From contig NZ_QGNY01000005.1 of NCBI RefSeq assembly GCF_003173575.1, forward strand, positions 419,466 through 483,465: a stretch of DNA of 64,000 bases, given 5' to 3'. This document shows positions 46,005 through 54,934 of the stretch, piece after piece. Source of the stretch: Pedobacter paludis (lineage in GTDB: Bacteria > Bacteroidota > Bacteroidia > Sphingobacteriales > Sphingobacteriaceae). Each line of letters begins with the position of its first letter. Within the stretch, counting starts at the first letter, position 1. The position numbers were made by a program, and so were the translations under genes. The notes below the pieces were generated by a model. That model saw only the letters and a list, made by a program, of their open reading frames with translations, was not told the DNA's origin and ran no database searches.

Positions 46005-47682
46005 TTATTTTTTTGTTTAATAATTCTGAGCCGTTTCCAGCTTCTTTTGCTTTTTGCCATTGTATTACGGCCTCGTCTTTGTTACCCTTCATGTAAAGGA
46101 TATCGCCATAACGCTCCAAGTAAACACCGTTCTTGCTGCTATTGTTTTGCAGGGCTTTTTCTATCCAGATTTTGGCCAAATCGTACTTTTGCTGTTTAAA
46201 TAAAATGAAAGCATAAGTATCTGTTACCGACGGATTATTGGGCATGGCATTGGCGGCAGTTTCTGCGTATTTTGCTGCCTTAGCCAAATCATCATTTTTT
46301 AACGCTAAATAAAAAGCATAGTTATTCATGATCAAATAATTATCTGGCTCAATACTAATGGCTTTCTCAAATGCTGTTTTAGCAGAAGCAAAATTGTTTT
46401 GGTTGATGTAAATATCGCCCTGCAGTGCATAAACCTGTGCCTGTAAACTCTTGTTTTCTACATCCAGCTGTAAAGCACTTTTTAAATTGGTTTGTGCAGA
46501 TTCAAATTTGCCGGTTTTAAACTGCGCATATGCCATATAATAATATAGGCCTGCTTGATTGGGATAAATGCTCAGCGCTTCTTCACCAACTTTAACGGCT
46601 TCTTCGTAATGGCCAAGCAAAGTTTGGATGTTAATTACCTGTTCCCAAACTACATAAACCTGTTCGCTTTGTTTTAGAGCCAGCTGATATTGAACCAAAG
46701 CATCTTTAAGCTTATTCTGCTGATACAGAACATCGCCATAAAGCGCCAATGCTTTAGCAGAAGTAGGATTTTTATCCGCAACAATTTTGCTTAAATCTGT
46801 TACATTTTTAGCAACAATTGGCTGATCCAATTTTGGGAATAACGCCGCAATTATTTTTATCTTTTCATCTAATGGCATTTCTGTACTTTCGAAAGCAAGT
46901 TTTAGGGATGAAAATGCTGCATCATCATTTTTTTGTTTTCGATAAATATCGGCCAAGCCTAAATTTACCTCAAAGTTATTTGGTTCTAATTGTTGTGCTT
47001 TGGTTAATACCTTCAGTGCTTCTGGATCATTGCCTTTTTGAAGCAATAAACCTGCAGCGTATAGATAGTTTTTAACATCGGCCTGGTTGCCTTCTAATAA
47101 TTTAACAATTTCACTATCGGTAGCATTACCATTTTGTTGAAATCGTTGCCTTGCTTTTGACAGATCTTTAGAAGAACCAAACTTGGCCTCTATTTCATTG
47201 TAAGTTGCCTTCGAAGCCTCAATTTGTCCGGATAAGAATTGGGCATTCGCTTTATCAAAATAATAAGAATCGTTATCGGGTAGGAGGCGTGTAAGCTGTG
47301 CAAATACTTCAACCAGTTCGGGCATTTTGTTGGTTCTTTTATAAATTTCGCCAAGCAATCTCCAATACCATTGGTTATCGGGATTTAGTTTAATGGCCTG
47401 CTTTATGTTTTGCTCTGCTTCTGACATTTTATCTTGACGGAGATTGCTATTGGCCAATTCGAAAAATGCAGCGTGATTATTTGGATCGAGCGAAACAATT
47501 TTAGAAAAATTAGTTGAAGCAGTTGCATAATTTTCAGTCATCTTTTCGCGAAGGCCGGCAAAAAAAAGTTGCTTTACCATATTGCTGTCCCGATTGGTAC
47601 TTGGCAATGGATTCACCTGTCCCAAAGCGGATATACTTGAGAAAACTACTGCAAGAAAAACATATATCCTACTCATATACAA
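45982..47682 (-). CDS. Secreted tetratricopeptide repeat protein
   Basis: 566 aa. A signal peptide (1-21, SSISALGQ) is followed by about 12-14 TPR motifs across residues 35-550. Clear units are ATASTNFSKIVSLDPNNHA, EAEQNIKQAIKLNPDNQW and SAKTAFEKAISIEPDNYL. TPR solenoids hold protein complexes together, here in the periplasm or at the outer membrane. The overlap with the DUF4292 gene (23 bases) and order dut-TPR-DUF4292 suggest one operon and a shared envelope role. Partner unknown. Confidence 0.9.
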   Translation of the reverse strand: MYMSRIYVFLAVVFSSISALGQVNPLPSTNRDSNMVKQLFFAGLREKMTENYATASTNFSKIVSLDPNNHAAFFELANSNLRQDKMSEAEQNIKQAIKLNPDNQWYWRLLGEIYKRTNKMPELVEVFAQLTRLLPDNDSYYFDKANAQFLSGQIEASKATYNEIEAKFGSSKDLSKARQRFQQNGNATDSEIVKLLEGNQADVKNYLYAAGLLLQKGNDPEALKVLTKAQQLEPNNFEVNLGLADIYRKQKNDDAAFSSLKLAFESTEMPLDEKIKIIAALFPKLDQPIVAKNVTDLSKIVADKNPTSAKALALYGDVLYQQNKLKDALVQYQLALKQSEQVYVVWEQVINIQTLLGHYEEAVKVGEEALSIYPNQAGLYYYMAYAQFKTGKFESAQTNLKSALQLDVENKSLQAQVYALQGDIYINQNNFASAKTAFEKAISIEPDNYLIMNNYAFYLALKNDDLAKAAKYAETAANAMPNNPSVTDTYAFILFKQQKYDLAKIWIEKALQNNSSKNGVYLERYGDILYMKGNKDEAVIQWQKAKEAGNGSELLNKKINEKKYFK

Positions 47683-47762
47683 TTAATGATTGAATGAGAG
47701 ATTTAATTGAATGAGAGAACAGATCATAACCTCTTTCAAATTGAATCAATCAAAATTCTTTA

Positions 47763-48197
47763 TTATTCTTTTCCAGTATGGCCATAACCGCCTTCGCCAC
47801 GGGCAGTTTCATTTAATTCTTCAACTGCTTTCCAGCTTACGGTTTCGTGCTTTGCAATTACCATTTGTGCAATACGATCGCCATTATTGATACTGAAATC
47901 TGTATCGGATAAATTTACCAATAAAACTTTTAGTTCGCCACGATAATCGGCATCAATTGTTCCCGGAGCATTTACGATGCTGATGCCATGCTTGTAGGCT
48001 AATCCGCTTCGCGGTCTAATCTGGGCTTCGTAACCAATTGGCAACTCGATAAATAAACCTGTTGGCACCAGCAATCGCTGCAAAGGTTTCAAAACAATTT
48101 TTTCGGTAATAGATGCTCTTAAATCCATCCCTGCCGCATGAGCAGTTTCATATTGTGGCAAAGGATGCTCAGACTTATTGATTATTTTTATTTCCAT
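47763..48197 (-). CDS. dut: dUTP diphosphatase
   Basis: 144 aa, usual for the homotrimeric enzyme. All five motifs are visible: [32 protein letters not shown] and the C-terminal [11 protein letters not shown] lid. It hydrolyses dUTP to dUMP and pyrophosphate, preventing uracil entry into DNA and supplying thymidylate precursors. It is between the flippase and TPR genes on the same strand. Confidence 0.97.
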   Translation of the reverse strand: MEIKIINKSEHPLPQYETAHAAGMDLRASITEKIVLKPLQRLLVPTGLFIELPIGYEAQIRPRSGLAYKHGISIVNAPGTIDADYRGELKVLLVNLSDTDFSINNGDRIAQMVIAKHETVSWKAVEELNETARGEGGYGHTGKE

Positions 48198-48245
48198 TTA
48201 GCAGAAACGATTGATTTTTGTGTAAGTCAATTATCGATTAAATTT

Positions 48246-49733
48246 CTAACGCTTTAAAATCTTCATCAAATCCTTTTTCTCAAAATAAGCAATCCCTAAA
48301 ATAAACGTGATTAGCATTGCATTGCCAATATAGATATTTCTGTTAAAGAGGAAAAAAGAAGAAAATACAATTACTGTAGAAACGATCAGATAGGCCAAAA
48401 TCTTTTTAAGATTATAAGGAATTGGATAATATTTTTGTCCGAGGATGTAAGATATAATTGTCATTGTGGCATAGGCCGCCATAGAAACCCATGCAGAACC
48501 CATGTAGCCGTATTTTGGAATTAACAACATGTTAAACACGATGGTGATAAAAGCACCAACAAGTGATATGTAAAGTCCAAACCTAGTTTGATCAGACAAA
48601 CGATACCAAACAGAGAGATTCATATAAATCCCCAAACATACGTAACCTAATAAAAGGTATGGCACAGCGGGCAAGCCTACCCAATATTCTGCTCTATGGG
48701 CCGCATCTCTACTGATAAACAATTTTAGTATTTCGATATTAGCCACTAATGCAACAAATAAGATGGCTAGTGCAATTACAAAATATTGGAGGATAGTAGC
48801 ATAAGTTTGCTTGGCGTTGGCATTTTTTGCATGACTAAAGAAAAATGGCTCGGCGCCCAATCTAAATGCCGTATTAAAAATACTCATAAAAATGGCGATC
48901 TTACAAACCGCACCATAAATACCGACCTGTGCTTCGGTCGAATATTTATCCAAAAGAATTTTATCTAAATTTTCATTGATAATGAATGATAAATTAGCTA
49001 CCAAAACTGGCCAGCTGTAAGAAAGCATAGTCATAAACATTGCTTTATCAAACTTTAACTGCAGTTTAAGAAACTCTGGGATAAGCAATATAAAAGTAAT
49101 CAAGCTAGCAGCAAGATTCGCAATAAACACATAGCCAATCCATTTTTCGCGGAAAAAACCAGCAAAGAAATGAGCTGTAGGCCAATTGTGCTTTATAATT
49201 GCTGGAACTACATAAATAAAGAATAAGCTAAAGCAAACGTAGCTTAAAATGTTTATAAACTTAAGCAAGCTGTAGCGAAAGGGTTTGCCATCTGCCCTTA
49301 GTTTAGCAAAAGGAATAATGCAAATTGCATCAGAAAACAAAAGCCATAAAAAATACTGAACATAACGCCTTTGATCCTGAAACTGAGACATATTGTTGTT
49401 CAGCAGCCATTTTGTAATTGGATCGGTAAAAACCAGACCTGTAATCAGAAACAGTACCGATATAAAAGCGATAACCAAAAAGGAATTGTTATACACCTGC
49501 TGTTTTCTATCCTCATGCTTGTTTAAATAACGGAAAAAAGTAGTTTCCATCCCGAATGCAAGTACAGCATTTATTAAAGATGCGTAGCTATACATTTTGG
49601 TAAAAATACCATAAGCAGCGGCCGCATAAGTCCGGGTAAATATTGGGGTTAGAATAAAATTTAGTAAACGCGATAGTATTGTGCTAATGCCATACACCAT
49701 CGTTTGCCCAAGAAATTTTTTATATACAGACAA
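48246..49733 (-). CDS. Polysaccharide flippase (Wzx/MVF type)
   Basis: 495 aa with about 12-14 hydrophobic helices. The N-terminus MVYGISTILSRLLNFILTPI and FTRTYAAAAYGIF fit the polysaccharide-synthase/Wzx family of the MOP superfamily. These inner-membrane proteins flip undecaprenyl-linked oligosaccharides outward. It may serve the glycosyltransferase block at 4-13 kb, but the 35-kb distance makes this only a suggestion. It heads a run with dut, TPR and DUF4292 genes. Confidence 0.9.
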   Translation of the reverse strand: MSVYKKFLGQTMVYGISTILSRLLNFILTPIFTRTYAAAAYGIFTKMYSYASLINAVLAFGMETTFFRYLNKHEDRKQQVYNNSFLVIAFISVLFLITGLVFTDPITKWLLNNNMSQFQDQRRYVQYFLWLLFSDAICIIPFAKLRADGKPFRYSLLKFINILSYVCFSLFFIYVVPAIIKHNWPTAHFFAGFFREKWIGYVFIANLAASLITFILLIPEFLKLQLKFDKAMFMTMLSYSWPVLVANLSFIINENLDKILLDKYSTEAQVGIYGAVCKIAIFMSIFNTAFRLGAEPFFFSHAKNANAKQTYATILQYFVIALAILFVALVANIEILKLFISRDAAHRAEYWVGLPAVPYLLLGYVCLGIYMNLSVWYRLSDQTRFGLYISLVGAFITIVFNMLLIPKYGYMGSAWVSMAAYATMTIISYILGQKYYPIPYNLKKILAYLIVSTVIVFSSFFLFNRNIYIGNAMLITFILGIAYFEKKDLMKILKR

Positions 49734-49867
49734 TTGATTTTAGATTTAGATTTTAGATTGAACTGGCAATTTGCCTTCCATAACTAAAATCGATTTGTTT
49801 TAAATAATTGGAATAATTTGATCCTTAGCTGCATCCGTAATTCGATAATCTAAAATCGTAAATTCCT

Positions 49868-50140
49868 TTACTTTTTTAAGATCTCAAAATTACGATAGTT
49901 TTTCACTTCGCCTTCGGTAAAGCTTACATTTTCTACACGAGAGCGATCTGGTCCTTCGTTGCACCAGTTTACAAATTCTTCCAGAAATATTTCGTCAGCT
50001 TCTGCTTCAATATAAACAGAACCATCTTTCTCGTTTCTTACAAATCCATTTACCGACATTTGATTGGCGATGATTTTTGTAGTTTCTCTAAAACCAACCC
50101 CTTGAACTTTTCCGGTAATTGTGATATTATAGTGTTTCAT
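49868..50140 (-). CDS. acyP: Acylphosphatase
   Basis: 90 aa, one acylphosphatase domain. The phosphate-binding loop [10 protein letters not shown] carries catalytic Arg18, and [17 protein letters not shown] carries Asn36. It hydrolyses acyl phosphates such as acetyl or 1,3-bisphosphoglycerate. The gene stands alone between the flippase and monooxygenase-like genes. Confidence 0.95.
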   Translation of the reverse strand: MKHYNITITGKVQGVGFRETTKIIANQMSVNGFVRNEKDGSVYIEAEADEIFLEEFVNWCNEGPDRSRVENVSFTEGEVKNYRNFEILKK

Positions 50141-50201
50141 TAGCCTTGCAGAATAGAAATATAAGCTTGTAAAGGTACTAATCCGATTGTTTATTTATCA
50201 A

Positions 50202-51167
50202 TCAGAGGTTAATTTCATTGTACAGATTCTTAAATCTAGTTAATTCTTTGAGGTACTCTTGCCAAATTTCGTCCAAAATTTGTTTTGCAGGCCTTATTTC
50301 ATTCAACATAGCCGATATCTGCCCGATTTCGAGCTCTCCATTTTCCATGTCTCCTTCAAACATTCCAAGCTTTGCTCTGGCTCTCCCCAATAATTCGATT
50401 AACTCAGATCGATTTGCGCCTTCTGCTTCTGCCTGAGCAACCGCATCGGCAAATTCATTCTTCAATAACCTCACCGGTACAAGTTTTTTCATTGCCAGTC
50501 TGGTATCGCCTTCAATTGATGAGATAATTTTATTTTTAAATGCAGGATGAGCAGATGATTCCTCCGCAACCGCAAATGCAGATCCAATTTGAACAGCATC
50601 TGCACCAAGTGCAAAGGCAGCCAACATCGATTTTCCACTGCCAATTCCACCAGCTGCAATAACTGGGATTTGCACCACTTCTTTTATCATCGGGATTAAA
50701 CACATGGTTGTTGTTTCTTCCCTTCCATTGTGTCCACCGGCTTCAAAACCCTCGGCAACAATGGCATCAACACCCTCTTCCTGAGCTTTCAATGCAAACT
50801 TGGTATTTGCAATTACATGAACAACAATAATTCCGCTCGCTTTTAAAATACTTGTCCAAGTTGCAGGATTGCCAGCAGATGAGAAAATGATTTTCACTTC
50901 TTCCTCAATTACCACATCAATAATTTCTTGAATATTTGGGTAAAGCAAAGGAATGTTAACGGCAAAAGGTTTATGGGTTGCAAGTTTACATTTTTTGATA
51001 TGCGCTCTTAATACATCTGGATACATTGAACCTGCACCAATTATACCCAACCCGCCAGCGTTTGAAACCGCTGATGCCAGCTTCCATCCACTACACCAAA
51101 CCATACCGGCTTGAATAATTGGATATTTTATATTGAAGAGTTTGCAGATTGGATTTTTTATTTCCAT
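50202..51167 (-). CDS. Nitronate monooxygenase-like FMN enzyme
   Basis: 321 aa TIM-barrel flavoprotein. Marker segments are YPIIQAGMVWCSGWKLASAV, VDAIVAEGFEAGGHNGREE, PVIAAGGIGSGKSMLAAF and GADAVQIGSAFAV, the phosphate-binding region of the 2-nitropropane dioxygenase/FabK family. The substrate could be propionate-3-nitronate or an enoyl-ACP. Its start overlaps the Abi gene by 10 bases, so the two are coupled. Confidence 0.87.
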   Translation of the reverse strand: MEIKNPICKLFNIKYPIIQAGMVWCSGWKLASAVSNAGGLGIIGAGSMYPDVLRAHIKKCKLATHKPFAVNIPLLYPNIQEIIDVVIEEEVKIIFSSAGNPATWTSILKASGIIVVHVIANTKFALKAQEEGVDAIVAEGFEAGGHNGREETTTMCLIPMIKEVVQIPVIAAGGIGSGKSMLAAFALGADAVQIGSAFAVAEESSAHPAFKNKIISSIEGDTRLAMKKLVPVRLLKNEFADAVAQAEAEGANRSELIELLGRARAKLGMFEGDMENGELEIGQISAMLNEIRPAKQILDEIWQEYLKELTRFKNLYNEINL

Positions 51168-52063
51168 AACGCTTCATTTTGCCAATTAACTTTCAAACCT
51201 AATGCATTTGGGTCTACGCTTGGGTATTTCCCCAATAAATCAATTAGTTGAGGTTTTAAATTATTATGTGGCTGAATTATATTTAGTAAATATTTCATGC
51301 AACACAAATGGATATAAAGCATATGCATTTCCTTTTCTTCTGGTATTTTAGTAATCCAATTAAAAGGTGGATTTGCCAAAAGTTTAGGTCTTCCCGGAAG
51401 ATTTTTATTCCACAGTCTGCTATGATGTGCACAATAATTTCTTATTTGAGCTAAAGATTGTAACCAACTAGGCAGATAAGTATGATTTACTAATCCGAGT
51501 TCCTTTGCAATAATATCTTTAGACTTTACATCATTTTTAAGATTTCCATAAATTTTCGAAAGCGCCCCAAAACTAGTAAGCTCCAACGTTTTCCATGATG
51601 GAGGAAAGCGCAAATCATCTTTATGTTTAGTTTTATGAGATTTAATAAAAATGTCTTTAGAACGGGCTAATTCCTCTTCAATTACAGCTAAAGTTTTTAC
51701 CGCTTCGGGCACATTTTGAAATATTTCTAGTTTCTGAAACCACCATGGGCCAAATTCATGAGATAAATGATAAATCAGTTTTGTTCGCAAGCTGATTTCT
51801 ATTTTTTCAATAGCATCAAATACGATAATTCGAAGTTCTCTATCAAAGTTGTACAGTGAAATTACGTCTTCAAATCTACTTCCAGTCTTAAAAACATGAT
51901 TTTCTTTAGGTTCCGATTGCATTGGCCACCAATAGCCTGCCAAGCGATAATAACTAATATGAGATAGAAAATGAAAGGCTAAGTCAGAATCGGTGATTAC
52001 CAAACCTCTGTTTATCAGTTGAACTATTTGTTCTTCAATTGTGAGTGATTGCTTATTGTACAT
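51158..52063 (-). CDS. Abi_2/AbiF-like abortive-infection protein with HEPN motif
   Basis: 301 aa. The N-terminal region LTIEEQIVQLINRGLVITD, then FLSHISYYRLAGYWWP, is the Abi_2 (AbiD/AbiF) family start. The C-terminal half carries a HEPN-type R-x4-H motif, R208-NYCA-H213, followed by HSRLWN. A related arginine-histidine pair, R93 and H99 (RTKLIYH), occurs earlier. HEPN proteins of this group are predicted RNases that kill or stop phage-infected cells. The ATG is at 52063; the upstream leader has a GC-rich hairpin and T-runs. The gene overlaps the monooxygenase-like gene by 10 bases, an unusual partner. Confidence 0.88.
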   Translation of the reverse strand: MYNKQSLTIEEQIVQLINRGLVITDSDLAFHFLSHISYYRLAGYWWPMQSEPKENHVFKTGSRFEDVISLYNFDRELRIIVFDAIEKIEISLRTKLIYHLSHEFGPWWFQKLEIFQNVPEAVKTLAVIEEELARSKDIFIKSHKTKHKDDLRFPPSWKTLELTSFGALSKIYGNLKNDVKSKDIIAKELGLVNHTYLPSWLQSLAQIRNYCAHHSRLWNKNLPGRPKLLANPPFNWITKIPEEKEMHMLYIHLCCMKYLLNIIQPHNNLKPQLIDLLGKYPSVDPNALGLKVNWQNEALWK

Positions 52064-52092
52064 AAAAAAACAAAAAGCCTATAAAACAAAAG

Positions 52093-52133
52093 ACACGCCC
52101 TGGGACGCTGTTCTTAAGGGTAGCGTGGCGTGT
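52093..52133 (-). ncRNA. GC-rich hairpin leader or terminator before the Abi gene
   Basis: On the minus strand ACACGCC-ACGCT (52133-52122), a 12-base loop, AGCGT, a 5-base bulge and GGCGTGT (52099-52093) form a 12-bp interrupted stem. It is followed by CTTTTGTTTTAT. A -7 box at 52144-52151 would start a transcript almost at the stem. It may be a small RNA or attenuator of the Abi gene, or simply the terminator of the upstream amidohydrolase gene. Confidence 0.55.
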
Positions 52134-52143
52134 ACTGTTAATG

Positions 52144-52151
52144 CAAATCTA
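52144..52151 (-). promoter_or_regulatory. -7 box of the Abi gene leader
   Basis: The minus strand reads TAGATTTG, matching TAnnTTTG, 10 bases before the hairpin. No -33 TTG at the usual spacing. Confidence 0.45.
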
Positions 52152-52201
52152 TATAAATTCATGTAATAAACATACATTTTTATTCATTAATTAGAAAATC
52201 G

Positions 52202-53368
52202 TTAAAATAGCTTCACCACCTCATCACTCTTAATCAAAAACTCCTCCGACAACTGAATAAGGTTCAATCCTGGTTTTTTACCAACTTCTATCGTTCCAAA
52301 TTGATGGTCGAGATTTAAAAATTCTGCTCCGTTTATGGTTGCCCACTGCAAAAGTTTTTCGAAACTTACTTTTTTATGCGTTTGCAAGGTTTTCATTTCT
52401 GATAAAATATTCAGTTGATGATTGCTGGCCAAGCTATCCGTACCCAAAGTGATTTTTACTTTTTCTTCCATAAGCAAATCTACATTTGGCAAAGTATTTT
52501 CGATGTATAAATTGGCTTGCGGACAAAGACACCAATACAAGTCAGCATGGTTTTGCTTCGCAAATTCTAAATCGGCTTTGCTCGAAACCGTATTGTGTAC
52601 CAAAAGTGTTTTTTGCCTTTTTATATAGGTCAGCCATGTTTGTAAAGAGGTTTTTCCACTTGGCTCGAAGAATGAAATGTTTAATCCCAAAAATTTATAA
52701 AGTTCTAAGAAACCTCCTGTTTTATTTTCGAAAAATAGATTTTCATTAACGGTTTCTTGATTATGTATACTGATTAAGCTGTCGTTTTTTTCAGCTTCCT
52801 CATTAATTAAAGCAAAAAGTTCTTGGGAAACCGAATATGGTGCATGTGGAACAACTGACGCGGGCAATGGCGAAAACTCATTCTTAATGCCTAATGCAAA
52901 ATCCATTATTGCATTTGCCCTTTTTGGATTGAAACCCATCGCCTCAACAAATGTGTGGTAATAAATTTTACTTTGTTGCTTGATTCCTTTTGAAACTATT
53001 TGATTGGAAATATCGCCAACGGCCACAATACCATGATTGAACATTTGCTGATCGGCCTTTTCCATTGCCCGATTAATTTCTTCGGCATTAGCTTGTCGGC
53101 TTTTAATAATCTGCTGAACAAATTCTACCAAACCTGTTTTTTCCGGAATTTGCCCCTGCATGTGAGATAATTCTAAATGGCAATGGGTATTGATAAAGCC
53201 CGGAACGATTGCGCCCATATGTTTCTCGATTTCTAAATTGAGTTTTTGGGCATCGGCATTGGTTAAGATGTTTTCTATTTCGCCATGGCTATTAACTGCA
53301 ATTACTCCGTTTTTTATTGGCGGAAGGTTTACCGGAAAAATCCAATCGGCTGAAAAATATTTTAGCAT
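52202..53368 (-). CDS. Amidohydrolase family deaminase
   Basis: 388 aa, TRZ/ATZ-type metal-dependent hydrolase. Metal ligands are visible: H-x-H in FINTHCHLE, His in VPHAPYS and IHNQET, and Asp in LGTDSLASN. The HN of LLVHNTV is also typical. Members deaminate or dechlorinate heterocycles, including aminofutalosine in the menaquinone pathway. Without the neighbouring pathway genes the substrate remains open. It is followed downstream by the hairpin of the Abi leader. Confidence 0.85.
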   Translation of the reverse strand: MLKYFSADWIFPVNLPPIKNGVIAVNSHGEIENILTNADAQKLNLEIEKHMGAIVPGFINTHCHLELSHMQGQIPEKTGLVEFVQQIIKSRQANAEEINRAMEKADQQMFNHGIVAVGDISNQIVSKGIKQQSKIYYHTFVEAMGFNPKRANAIMDFALGIKNEFSPLPASVVPHAPYSVSQELFALINEEAEKNDSLISIHNQETVNENLFFENKTGGFLELYKFLGLNISFFEPSGKTSLQTWLTYIKRQKTLLVHNTVSSKADLEFAKQNHADLYWCLCPQANLYIENTLPNVDLLMEEKVKITLGTDSLASNHQLNILSEMKTLQTHKKVSFEKLLQWATINGAEFLNLDHQFGTIEVGKKPGLNLIQLSEEFLIKSDEVVKLF

Positions 53369-53477
53369 GAAGCGAATTTAAGATTTTTGATGTAGCTATG
53401 AAGTAAAATGCGCTTAGGAAAATAGTTTAGATTTTGACCAAAATCTAAACTCGTAAATCTACAATCGTAAATAAAAG

Positions 53478-53550
<73 letters not shown>

Positions 53551-53641
53551 TTTTAATTGGGTTGCAAGTATAGAAAAAATTATTCTTTTGATAAAAAAAA
53601 ATAAAATTTTGTGAGTCTGCCAAGTTTAACCACCTCTTACC

Positions 53642-53658
53642 CCTCCTAAATTAGGAGG
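53642..53658. repeat. 17-bp palindrome
   Basis: CCTCCTAA (53642-53649) and TTAGGAGG (53651-53658) are perfect arms around one base. Confidence 0.7.
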
Positions 53659-53764
53659 CGAGTTGCAATTGCAATGGTAAGTATCCGCATCTTGGGGTTG
53701 GATTTTCAGTTAAACCCAGCAACTTTAAATATTTGCACTGAATTTTAAAGCGCATAAACTAATT

Positions 53765-53798
53765 CCCCTCCTTATCTTCAAGGAGGGGTTGGGGGTGG
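53765..53798. repeat. Palindrome with G-rich tail
   Basis: CCCCTCCTT (53765-53773) and AAGGAGGGG (53780-53788) form a 9-bp stem, followed by TTGGGGGTGG. A related copy is at 59884-59904. Confidence 0.7.
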
Positions 53799-54115
53799 TT
53801 TTTACCCCAAATATTTGTACGGACAAAACTTCTATAAACCCGATATACGCGAAAAGCCTCCGATTCTTCTTCGGTGCTTGACGCGTTAGCGGGACGAACA
53901 TTAACCATTGCAGTATTCTTGCCTTCATAAAAAAACATATAGCTTAAATCTGTAGCCATTCCCCCCAATGTGTGGAAAAACTCCACAATATATTTTTCTT
54001 GGCACACACATAAATCACTAATAATAAGCAACATAATACGCAACCACACCTTTGGCATTATTATGAAACAATTGCAAGTATTGTTACAAACATTAAATTT
54101 TAAAAATCATATACT

Positions 54116-54430
54116 ATGAAAAAGTTCATTTTATCAGCTACATTCTTAGCGTTCGCAGGGTTCTCAGCAGTACAAGCAAGTGAAGTAAAAGATTTCAAAA
54201 CTACTGCAATTGTTGCAGTTCAAGATAGCGCAGTAAAAACTCCAATTAAATTGGAAGAATTACCTGAGCCAGTAACAACCGCATTAAAATCTGACGCATA
54301 TAAAGGTTGGACAGCAACCGAAGCATGGTCGGTTAAAGAAGGCACAAAAGAGTATTACCTAATCAATGTTAAAAAAGAAGCCGAAACTGGTTCTGTAAAA
54401 ATTGACAAAGACGGTAAACCGGTTCAATAA
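54116..54430 (+). CDS. Small secreted protein, tandem copy 1
   Basis: 104 aa with a signal peptide (about 1-21, MKKFILSATFLAFAGFSAVQA). The mature part contains SAVKTPIKLEELPEPVTTAL, YKGWTATEAWSVKEGTKEYY and a C-terminal TGSVKIDKDGKPVQ. The form hints at a PepSY-like or beta-lactamase-inhibitor-like fold: a helix followed by strands ending with a D-x-D-G-x motif. Function not recognised. The last 75 residues are identical to those of the neighbour copy, while the signal region differs at seven positions. It is probably periplasmic and expressed alone or with copy 2. Confidence 0.85.
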   Translation: MKKFILSATFLAFAGFSAVQASEVKDFKTTAIVAVQDSAVKTPIKLEELPEPVTTALKSDAYKGWTATEAWSVKEGTKEYYLINVKKEAETGSVKIDKDGKPVQ

Positions 54431-54465
54431 TAACTGCTTTTAAATAAGGCATAATCAAAACATAA

Positions 54466-54487
54466 GCGTAGCCTTTTTAGGCTACGC
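54466..54487 (+). terminator. Hairpin after secreted-protein copy 1
   Basis: GCGTAGCC (54466-54473) pairs with GGCTACGC (54480-54487) around a 6-base loop. No T-run follows, so it may stabilise the message rather than end it. Confidence 0.5.
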
Positions 54488-54550
54488 ATTAACTAAACTA
54501 AACCATTGAAGCCATTTCGATATCTTCATTACATTTAAATTTAATACAAG

Positions 54551-54865
54551 ATGAAAAAGTTAATCTTATCTGCTGCATTCTTAGCCTTTGCAGGATTCTC
54601 AGCAGTGCAAGCTAAAGAAGTAAATACTTTAAAAAACACTGCAATTGTTGCAGTTCAAGATAGCGCAGTTAAAACTCCTATAAAATTGGAAGAACTGCCT
54701 GAGCCAGTTACAACCGCATTAAAATCTGATGCTTACAAAGGCTGGACAGCGACCGAAGCATGGTCGGTTAAAGAAGGTACAAAAGAATATTACCTAATCA
54801 ATGTTAAAAAGGAAGCTGAAACAGGTTCTGTAAAAATTGATAAAGACGGTAAACCAGTTCAATAA
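54551..54865 (+). CDS. Small secreted protein, tandem copy 2
   Basis: 104 aa, same layout as copy 1, signal peptide about 1-21. Over the shared 75-codon end the two genes differ in 17 codons, all synonymous. The N-terminal region differs in seven residues (F/L4, T/A9 and five after the cleavage site). The 120-base gap between the copies contains a hairpin but no other gene. It ends before a T-rich terminator. Function not recognised. Confidence 0.85.
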   Translation: MKKLILSAAFLAFAGFSAVQAKEVNTLKNTAIVAVQDSAVKTPIKLEELPEPVTTALKSDAYKGWTATEAWSVKEGTKEYYLINVKKEAETGSVKIDKDGKPVQ

Positions 54866-54900
54866 ATCCCCAAATATTACATCTACCTAGTACAAGAATG

Positions 54901-54930
54901 GCCAGACTTTGTCTGGCTTTTCTTATTTTT
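54901..54930 (+). terminator. Intrinsic terminator after secreted-protein copy 2
   Basis: GCCAGAC (54901-54907) pairs with GTCTGGC (54911-54917), followed by TTTTCTTATTTTT. It stands 4 bases before the response-regulator start, so that gene has little leader of its own. Confidence 0.8.
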
Positions 54931-54934
54931 GTGT

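Larger units (their letters stand above)
53551..54115. other. 565-bp gene-free region with two G/C palindromes
   Basis: Between the tRNA and the first secreted-protein gene. It holds CCTCCTAA-a-TTAGGAGG (53642-53658) and a second hairpin with TTGGGGGTGG tail (53765-53798). Short minus-strand frames cross these repeats and are not credible genes. Confidence 0.6.

Noticed and set aside
53725..54058. Two overlapping minus-strand frames (67 and 99 aa) between tRNA-Thr and the secreted-protein genes
   Set aside because: They overlap in different frames, run through the G/C-rich palindrome at 53765-53798 and show no recognisable domain.
54924..54931. TATTTTTG before the response-regulator start
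   Set aside because: It would place the transcription start after the ATG at 54935 and overlaps the terminator T-run.
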